Shown here: positions 49,969 to 55,022 of the stretch, in pieces
Position numbering within the stretch: the stretch's first letter is position 1
How the letters are laid out: each line of letters starts with the position of its first letter
Assembly: GCA_022801715.1 (NCBI GenBank)
Contig: JAAWSV010000016.1
Coordinates: forward strand, 1-55,022
DNA: 55,022 nt
Origin: Oscillospiraceae bacterium
GTDB lineage: Bacteria; Bacillota; Clostridia; Oscillospirales; Oscillospiraceae
Direction of reading: 5' to 3'
Program-made: the position numbers and the translations under genes
Notes under the pieces: model-generated
Told to the model about the DNA's origin: nothing
The model's input: the letters and a program-made list of their open reading frames with translations, nothing else
Databases searched by the model: none

Positions 49969-51951
49969 TCACAGCGGCTGAAATTTGATGTCGTTCTCCC
50001 TGGCGTACTGCTCGGCATAGCTCCCGGCGGGGGCGTGGATGGTGAGGCCCTTCATGATAATAACTATGCCGATCTCAGGATTATATGTGAAAGCGCTTCG
50101 ATCAATTTCCCTGACGCTGGCCGGGATTGTCACATCGGTCAGATTGACGCAGCCGTTGAACGCTTGATATTCGATACTGGTGACACCCACCGGGATGGTG
50201 ACGCTTCGAAGGTTCTCGCAGCCGTCAAAGGCGCCATGGCGGATTTCTTTGATACCCCCTGGGATCGTTACGCTCTGCAAACTTTTACAGTCACAAAAAA
50301 CGAGGGCGCCCAGCTCCGTGACACTCTCCGGGATGACAATGGATCGTAGTTTTTCGCAGTAGGAAAACGCCCCGTTCTCGATTGCGACGACACTGTCCGG
50401 GATCGTTACGCTTTGGATACCGGCGCAGTACTCGAAAGCGCCGTCGCCGATCTCCCTTAGGCCCTCCGGAAGGATCACGTCTTTTTCCTCCCCCAGATAG
50501 TTCAGCAGGCAGTGATTGATCACGGCCAGCGCGCCCAGACCCTCACGCCACGGCGTGTCTTTAAAGGCGGTGCCGCTGATTTTTTTGACGCTCTTCGGGA
50601 TGGTCACGCTTTGGAGCTTACTACAGCCCTCGAAGGTGCTGTCGCTAATTTCCGTGACGTTTTCCGGGATCGTCACGCTTTGGAGGTTTACGCAGCCTTC
50701 AAAGGCTCGGTGGCCAATCTCTGTGACGCTTTCCGGGATGGTCACCTCCCGCAGGTTCCTGCAACCCCAAAAGGCATCAGTCTCAATCGAGGTGACGCCT
50801 TCCGGGATCGTCAGACTTTCAATATTACACCCAGAAAAGGCAGTCCGCCCAATGATCTTCACGCCCTTCTCGATGGTAACGCTGGTCAGGCCCGAACAGC
50901 CAGAAAAGCATTGGTCTGGGATATGTTTCAAGCCGCCCGGGATGGTTATGCTCTCCAGCCGCTTGCAGTCCATAAAGACGCTCGAAACCATTTCCCGCAG
51001 GCTCTTCGGGAGCGTCACGCTCTGGAGATTGAAGCACCCAGTAAAGGCGAACCCGCCAATTGTCTTCACACCCTCCGGGATGGTCACGCTTCGAATATTT
51101 GGAGTGCCACTGAAGGCGCCTGCGTTGATCCCCGTCACCGGGGACTTGCCGATGACCCGGGGGATCACCACATCTGCGTCCGGGCTTGTATTGTCTTTAT
51201 ATCTGGTGATAATGACACTGCCCTTTTCCCGTTTGAGGGTATACAGCTTTTCCGCCTCCGCCAGCGTCATCACACCGGTGGCCTCAAATTCCTCCATGCT
51301 CTTCGCGGACTTCCCCGCGGCCTTCTTTTTTTGCTCCGCCTCCTTTACGGGGTCCGCCGGCCCCAGATAGCGGTCCCGGTACTCCTGGATCAAAGCCTCC
51401 GTGTCCTGGCGGAAGTACGCCTTGTACCCCATCAGGTCCTCTATGTCCTTCGGCTGGACCAGCCTGGCTGCAAAAAGGAGGTGGAGCAGCGCGCCATCCC
51501 CAATGGCGTCAATGTAAAGATTCTTTCTCTGGCTCTTGATGTAGCGGAGGTAGCCCGCCTTGACCTCTCCGTCCTCCACCGCGTTTTCCAGATACACCCT
51601 GGCAAAGCCGCGGCAGGCTTTGAGCTTGTCGTCCCTTTCAACGTTCGAAATCGGGAAATACGGCGCAATCAGCGCCATGTAAAAATCGCAGCCACTAAAG
51701 GCGTATTTGCCGATTTTCTTTACGGACCTCGGGACGGTCAAGGTTTTCAGGTTTTTGCAGCCGTAGAATGCATAACCGCCAATTTCTTTCACACCCTCCG
51801 GGATGGTCACGCCGGTCAGGGCCACGCAGCCTTTGAACGCACCATCCCCGATTTTCTTAACGCCCGCCGGGATAACCACATCCCCGCCGGGACCGTTGTA
51901 CTTGGTCAAAACACCCTTTGTAATGACAAAATCCTGCTTGTTTTCCACCAT
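49969..51951 (-). CDS. BspA-like leucine-rich repeat (LRR_5) protein without signal peptide
   Basis: The 660-residue protein is built from about 18 LRR_5 units of the form LxSVTIPxxVxxIGxxAFxGCxx. Three lie at the N-terminus. A helical domain of about 120 residues (RGFARVYLENAVEDGEVKAG to EALIQEYRDRYLG) and a charged linker follow, and then a continuous run of repeats to the end, closed by a TIHAPAGSYAEQYA cap. BspA-like proteins are usually exported adhesins, but here no signal peptide or anchor is visible, so it is probably intracellular. The ATG at 51951 has AAGGAGGG upstream; the longer frame to 52188 overlaps other small genes. It is preceded by two tiny ORFs that seem co-transcribed. 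Confidence 0.9.
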   Translation of the reverse strand: MVENKQDFVITKGVLTKYNGPGGDVVIPAGVKKIGDGAFKGCVALTGVTIPEGVKEIGGYAFYGCKNLKTLTVPRSVKKIGKYAFSGCDFYMALIAPYFPISNVERDDKLKACRGFARVYLENAVEDGEVKAGYLRYIKSQRKNLYIDAIGDGALLHLLFAARLVQPKDIEDLMGYKAYFRQDTEALIQEYRDRYLGPADPVKEAEQKKKAAGKSAKSMEEFEATGVMTLAEAEKLYTLKREKGSVIITRYKDNTSPDADVVIPRVIGKSPVTGINAGAFSGTPNIRSVTIPEGVKTIGGFAFTGCFNLQSVTLPKSLREMVSSVFMDCKRLESITIPGGLKHIPDQCFSGCSGLTSVTIEKGVKIIGRTAFSGCNIESLTIPEGVTSIETDAFWGCRNLREVTIPESVTEIGHRAFEGCVNLQSVTIPENVTEISDSTFEGCSKLQSVTIPKSVKKISGTAFKDTPWREGLGALAVINHCLLNYLGEEKDVILPEGLREIGDGAFEYCAGIQSVTIPDSVVAIENGAFSYCEKLRSIVIPESVTELGALVFCDCKSLQSVTIPGGIKEIRHGAFDGCENLRSVTIPVGVTSIEYQAFNGCVNLTDVTIPASVREIDRSAFTYNPEIGIVIIMKGLTIHAPAGSYAEQYARENDIKFQPL

Positions 51952-52048
51952 AAATCCCTCCTTGAAATTTTTTCGCTGCCATTCAGATTTCCTCATGCGT
52001 CCGCTGGCATGGGGAATTTTATTGTAAGTAAAATACAGCATATCACCT

Positions 52049-52192
52049 CTATAAATCCCGTGCAAGTTCCTCCAACTCCTCTGCCCCGGCGTTCCGAATC
52101 CGGTCCTCGTCCAGAAGCATCGCGCCCAGCCCGGAGAACGCCCCGGCGTACACCTCGGCCAGCAGCAGCTCACGCAGCTCTTCTTCACTCAT
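52049..52192 (-). CDS. 47-residue acidic helical protein, coupled to the LRR gene
   Basis: The frame encodes an acidic, Leu/Glu-rich peptide (MSEEELRELLLAEVYAGAF at the start, EELEELARDL at the end) that should form amphipathic helices. Its ATG overlaps the stop of the 36-residue ORF upstream as ATGA, and GAGAGGG precedes it. It ends about 100 nt before the LRR start. Overlapping starts and stops with good ribosome sites make real translation likely. I do not recognise a family. Confidence 0.6.
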   Translation of the reverse strand: MSEEELRELLLAEVYAGAFSGLGAMLLDEDRIRNAGAEELEELARDL

Positions 52193-52299
52193 ACACAGGT
52201 CCCTCTCTTCTTCACAGCGGCTGAAAAATGTCGGTCAAGCGAGGGCAGCAGATGCCGCTTTTCCTCTTGGAAACCGCCTTCAAACATACCTTGCATCAT
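52189..52299 (-). CDS. 36-residue basic small protein, first ORF of the LRR operon
   Basis: The ORF begins MMQGMFEGGFQEEKRHLLPS and ends AAVKKRGTCV. CAGGAGG stands 5-8 nt upstream of the tandem ATGs, one of the best ribosome sites in the region. Its TGA overlaps the next ATG. Length and composition give no function. The three-gene order small basic, small acidic, LRR protein is suggestive of a complex. Confidence 0.55.
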   Translation of the reverse strand: MMQGMFEGGFQEEKRHLLPSLDRHFSAAVKKRGTCV

Positions 52300-52561
52300 T
52301 TTTTTCCTCCTGTCGTTTTGCTGCCCGCTTACCGGCACAATAGGAATAAACTTATTTTTTATAAAAAATTTTTTTGTGTAAATGCAACTGCCCGTTTGGT
52401 TCGGAGCTGACATATGATCAGATAAATTGCACAAACTACGCTGGGTATTTTTTACGCTGACCTCAAACGGGCTCCGAACGCAGCCTTTGTCCCTTGGAAA
52501 TTTTTGAGTTTGCGCTGCTTTACAACCTGCAAATAAGAGGCAAGCCCCAAACATTTCTGCA

Positions 52562-52831
52562 TCAACAATTCCCCGTATGGACAAACGCCAGATACTCCCT
52601 CGCAGCATCGGCCAGCCGATACACCCGCTCCACTGATGTGGGCGGCTTGTCCGTCATCTGATACCGCGGGAAGAAGCGGTTGAGGTGCAGTGGGATGTTC
52701 CGATCCACCGACGCCAGCCACTGGGTTAGGTTCTTGATCTCCTCTACGCTGTCGTTCTTGCCGGGAATCAGGAGTATGGTCACCTCCACATGGCACTGCT
52801 CCGCCGCCAGGCTGGTCAGAAACTCCTTCAC
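52562..52831 (-). pseudogene. AmmeMemoRadiSam radical SAM enzyme (AmrS), C-terminal remnant
   Basis: The 89 residues match the end of AmrS-type radical SAM enzymes: EFLTSLAAEQCHVEVTILLI, the LHLNRFFPRYQMTD segment, ERVYRLADAAREYL and the final HTGNC. The radical SAM domain with its CxxxCxxC motif, about 250 residues, is missing. Upstream of 52832 the sequence changes abruptly. It is a broken relic of an AmmeMemoRadiSam locus whose other part is at 53712-54023. Confidence 0.82.
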
Positions 52832-52883
52832 ACATTTAGGTTAGGAGTTACAGGCGGCTATTTAGTCTATGCACACAGCATAC

Positions 52884-52913
52884 TTGACACGCGATTTTCA
52901 AAAGTGGTACATT
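52884..52913 (+). promoter_or_regulatory. Promoter of the LRR-tail protein gene at 52948
   Basis: A consensus TTGACA, 18 nt and TACATT end 34 nt before the start codon. Confidence 0.65.
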
Positions 52914-52947
52914 ATTGCAAAATTTGACGACATGGAGGGATTTGTAC

Positions 52948-53646
52948 ATGGGTCTCAGTTACGGTGTTGGGTATATCTGCGCCATCTCCGGAAACCGGGA
53001 GGATTTGGAGAAGGTTCCAGCCGCCGCACAGAAAATCTACGAGGACAAGCAGGCGTGGTGCAAAGCCTTATCCAAGGACGAGCTGTCCAGCTATGGGACA
53101 TTTGAGACAAGCTGGTGCGAGGACTACACAAACGCCATCAAGTCCGCCGCAGAATCAGCCCTGTCTGGCGACAGTCTCCCAGCCTTTGTATTTATGGCCG
53201 TAGAGGATGACAGCAGTCACGGCATTATGGATGAAGTCATGAAAGCGCTGGATGAAGCTTTGCCCGGGCTTGTCATTGTTTTGTGTGCCGAGTATAAGCA
53301 GAAAAAATGTATCTTTATCTCACCGCCCGGCGAAAGTTCCCTGAATCTGAATGAGTTTGATCTGTTTGAGGGACGCAATGATTGGAAGCACGCAGCTAAA
53401 CTCTTTCGGGGCTGTCAAGCGCTGACCTGCCTTAGATTCCCCTGGGGCAAAACGCTGTCCATTGGCCCGCGTACTTTCCAAGGCTGCACCAACCTGACCG
53501 CCCTCATTCTTCCAAAGGAAGTGACCAAAATCGACGAAACGGCCTTCGAGGACTGTCCAAATCTGACTATCTATGCTCCCTCGAAATCCTTTGCGAAAGA
53601 GTTTGCCAAAGAGCACAGCATTCGCTCTAGGGTATACAAAGCGTGA
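52948..53646 (+). CDS. Protein with unknown N-terminal domain and LRR_5 tail
   Basis: The 232-residue protein has an unfamiliar N-terminal domain (residues 1-150) with predicted strands FVFMAVEDDSS and GLVIVLCAEYKQKKCIFIS. A short LRR_5 solenoid follows (about 160-215, including IGPRTFQGCTNLTALILPKE and IDETAFEDCPNLTIYAP). It shares the repeat type with the LRR protein at 49969 but faces the opposite way. There is no signal peptide. ATG 52948 follows GGAGGG; the frame opens at 52915 without a ribosome site. It lies between the two fragments of the AmmeMemoRadiSam locus, so it was probably inserted there. Confidence 0.82.
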   Translation: MGLSYGVGYICAISGNREDLEKVPAAAQKIYEDKQAWCKALSKDELSSYGTFETSWCEDYTNAIKSAAESALSGDSLPAFVFMAVEDDSSHGIMDEVMKALDEALPGLVIVLCAEYKQKKCIFISPPGESSLNLNEFDLFEGRNDWKHAAKLFRGCQALTCLRFPWGKTLSIGPRTFQGCTNLTALILPKEVTKIDETAFEDCPNLTIYAPSKSFAKEFAKEHSIRSRVYKA

Positions 53647-53662
53647 ATCAGCCTCCAGCCAC

Positions 53663-53697
53663 AAAAAGCCCGCTTGTCAGACACAGGCGGGCTTTTT
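53663..53697. terminator. Bidirectional intrinsic terminator
   Basis: AAAAAGCCCGC and GCGGGCTTTTT flank a 13-nt loop between the convergent genes ending at 53646 and 53712. Confidence 0.9.
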
Positions 53698-53711
53698 GAG
53701 ACGAAGGAAGA

Positions 53712-54023
53712 TCACAGACCACACGCCCCGCCCTTGAAGTCCTCCGGCTTGGTGGAGAGCAAGGTCCAGATCTCCGCCAGCTTTCCGTTCCAGGTGGACA
53801 TATCGCCGGACGCCCCCTTGCCGGGGGAAATGTGAAAGTAGTCGGCGTACATAATCTGGTGGGGCGAGGTGATGATCAGCGCCTCTGGGTTCCAGGCCGC
53901 TACTTGCTTTGCGGCAGTCCGGTAAGCATCAATGGTAGTCTGGACTTCCTGCTCCCATCCGCGCCCCACGGTAGGAATAATCAAAGGCGGATGAGGGACA
54001 ATCACTGCTCCAGGAATAGACAT
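53712..54023 (-). pseudogene. AmmeMemoRadiSam Memo-domain protein (AmrB-like), N-terminal remnant
   Basis: The first 75 residues match the start of Memo/class III dioxygenase-like proteins: GAVIVPHPPLIIPTVGRG, then ITSPHQIMYADYFHISPGKG with the family's His and Tyr. The homology stops at GASGDM, and about 28 unrelated residues (STWNGKLAEIWTLLSTKPED and onward) run to a stop. The remaining Memo domain and the AMMECR1 domain are gone. The tail resembles the start of a conjugative-element TrbL/VirB6-like protein, which would make this a deletion fusion; that part is tentative. Confidence 0.78.
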
Positions 54024-54081
54024 ATCGGTTCCTCCTTGTTCATTTTCTGCTGCGCCTGTGTCTCCAAAGATAGGGCCGCAC

Positions 54082-54843
54082 TCACTGACGGTTCAGTTTT
54101 TCTCGCAGTTGATTGATCATATAGGCCTTCATTACTGCGTCAACCGACGACTTGATCTGCTCAATCGCGGCGTCCCGGTAAGCCGCCGCCTGTGCCGCCC
54201 AAGCCTTGAATTCAGTCTCGCTCATATTTCCCTTCATGTAGCGGGCGTAGTATTTTTTATACGCCCGCTTGTAAATTTTCCAAGTGTCCTCGTCCTGAAT
54301 TTTCTTCTCAAAGACCGCCCGTGCCCTGGCCTCCCGGCAGGTCTTGCTCTCCTCGCCGGGTGCGATACGCTCACAGTACATCGCCCGGTCTCCCTGCTCA
54401 TGGAGAAACCAGCGTCCACACAGGCGGCACTGCCGGGGCGCATTGCCGCGAAGGATCGCCTTGCCCAACTCCACATAGAGGAAGTCATGCAGAGAAGAAA
54501 ACGTGTATCGCTCAGTCATGACTCCTGTGCCTGAGCCTGAGCCTGTTACATGAAAAGCAAAACATATGGAGTTATTGACCGACTGCATCTCTGGATAGAA
54601 AAAAGAGTCCGCATCTATCACCCGCTCTCTCACATAGGGCTGGAGGTGACTGCCAAAGGTCTGAAGCTGATGCTCCAGCTCATGCATCAGGGAGATACCA
54701 TCATTGGAGACAGCACCAATATCCTCTCCGATGAAAAACGCTGTTACCGCAGCGCTGTATTTGAAAGGCCCTTGTTCTCTGATCCAATATTCTGTATCCC
54801 CAAAGTCCACAGTCAGCGGGAAAGTCAGTTTTGGAAAACTCAT
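54082..54843 (-). CDS. DUF6076-type protein with zinc-binding CRLCGR motif
   Basis: The 253-residue protein has an N-terminal alpha/beta region and then the segment LYVELGKAILRGNAPRQC followed by RLCGRWFLHEQGDRAMYCE. That is a Cys/His zinc-binding motif seen in DUF6076-like proteins of Clostridia, often on integrated elements. A charged helical tail (TWKIYKRAYKKYYARYMKG) ends the protein. AGAGGAG lies before the ATG. There are no membrane segments. Function is unknown; a DNA- or RNA-binding role is plausible because of the basic tail and zinc motif. Confidence 0.75.
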   Translation of the reverse strand: MSFPKLTFPLTVDFGDTEYWIREQGPFKYSAAVTAFFIGEDIGAVSNDGISLMHELEHQLQTFGSHLQPYVRERVIDADSFFYPEMQSVNNSICFAFHVTGSGSGTGVMTERYTFSSLHDFLYVELGKAILRGNAPRQCRLCGRWFLHEQGDRAMYCERIAPGEESKTCREARARAVFEKKIQDEDTWKIYKRAYKKYYARYMKGNMSETEFKAWAAQAAAYRDAAIEQIKSSVDAVMKAYMINQLREKLNRQ

Positions 54844-54920
54844 CAGAATTTCTCCTCTCGAAAATAGACCATCGTTTTATTTATATCTATTGACAACTTC
54901 GTTTTGCTGTGTTGCGATAT

Positions 54921-55022
54921 ATGAAGCAGGTAGTCATCAAGCGGCTTTTGAAGCAGGAGGATTCCACGCTGAACCGGCAGTTCGAGGATTTTGTGGGATT
55001 CTATGGATTCAAGCCCATCCTG
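54921..55022 (+). mobile_element. Transposase fragment (IS21-like), runs off the right edge
   Basis: From ATG 54921 the frame reads MKQVVIKRLLKQEDSTLN and continues with FEDFVGFYGFKPIL to the window edge. This resembles the middle of IS21-type transposases (IstA), where a catalytic-Asp segment ends in DNMK before similar text. The part upstream of the Met is replaced by unrelated sequence, so the gene looks 5'-truncated. The assignment rests on recall of the family and only 34 residues. Confidence 0.45.

Noticed and set aside
52205-52225. Shared TTCACAGCGGCTGAAA at the end of the LRR gene (about 49966) and here, as a sign of a lost second LRR gene
   Set aside because: The match is about 16 nt and the flanks do not continue it. 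The region here is better explained by the 36-residue ORF.
52389-52482. Inverted copies of GCCCGTTTG and TTCGGAGC considered as a transposon end pair
   Set aside because: The two blocks keep the same order on both sides and therefore do not mirror each other. They do not form a proper terminal inverted repeat, and no transposase lies between them.

Overview
The window comes from the chromosome of a high-GC, spore-forming Clostridia, most like the gut Oscillospiraceae (Flavonifractor, Lawsonibacter and Oscillibacter relatives). The grounds are a SpoIIE-type phosphatase, SLH-domain and MurT/GatD-type envelope genes, a VorABCD-type 2-oxoacid:ferredoxin oxidoreductase, a TudS-related protein, strong GGAGG ribosome sites and overall protein style. 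This placement is an inference; there is no rRNA gene here.

The first 34 kb look like host chromosome, mostly read from the minus strand. In order they hold a partial membrane-anchored protein; spoIIE; an iron/cofactor-type ABC importer (binding lipoprotein, FecCD permease, ATPase) in one operon with an FmdE protein; a YqeG-like HAD phosphatase; an SLH surface protein; a MacA/MacB-type efflux operon whose promoter carries an OmpR-family-like direct repeat; an XRE regulator; and a large catabolic locus at 14.1-24.0 kb. That locus combines an RpiR regulator, an OFA-type MFS carrier, a sodium/solute symporter, a class I aminotransferase, a fused ADP-forming acyl-CoA synthetase and a four-subunit 2-oxoacid:ferredoxin oxidoreductase. 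Read together it is an 'archaeal-style' amino-acid fermentation: amino acid to 2-oxoacid to acyl-CoA to acid plus ATP, with reduced ferredoxin. Then come a degenerate HPr-like protein, a Cof-like HAD phosphatase, a TudS-like putative desulfidase, a MurT/GatD-like pair whose GatD lacks the usual nucleophilic Cys, an alpha/beta hydrolase, mnmG, a metallophosphoesterase, a 25-residue peptide gene with its own promoter and terminator, and an Asn-Gly-Thr-rich lipoprotein.

From 34 kb to the right end the region is accessory. A type I restriction-modification locus (hsdM-hsdS-two small AT-rich ORFs-hsdR) is followed by a 45-nt 3' remnant of a tRNA-Thr gene, the usual scar of an integrative element. 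Beyond it lies a two-gene, lower-GC operon: a HEPN(Swt1-like)-RapA/SNF2 helicase fusion and a 1571-residue protein with two sacsin/Hsp90-type ATPase modules and a C-terminal zinc ribbon. I do not recognise this pair as a named system, and it is the best candidate here for an undescribed anti-phage defence system. Further right are BspA-like leucine-rich-repeat proteins with two tiny coupled ORFs, broken remnants of an AmmeMemoRadiSam locus, a DUF6076-type protein and a transposase fragment.

Intergenic DNA is rich in palindromes: a 162-bp foldback element at 2.8 kb, two copies of a modular palindrome-mosaic repeat at 9.4 and 29.8 kb, and a cluster of GTATAA/TTATAC hairpins at 33 kb.
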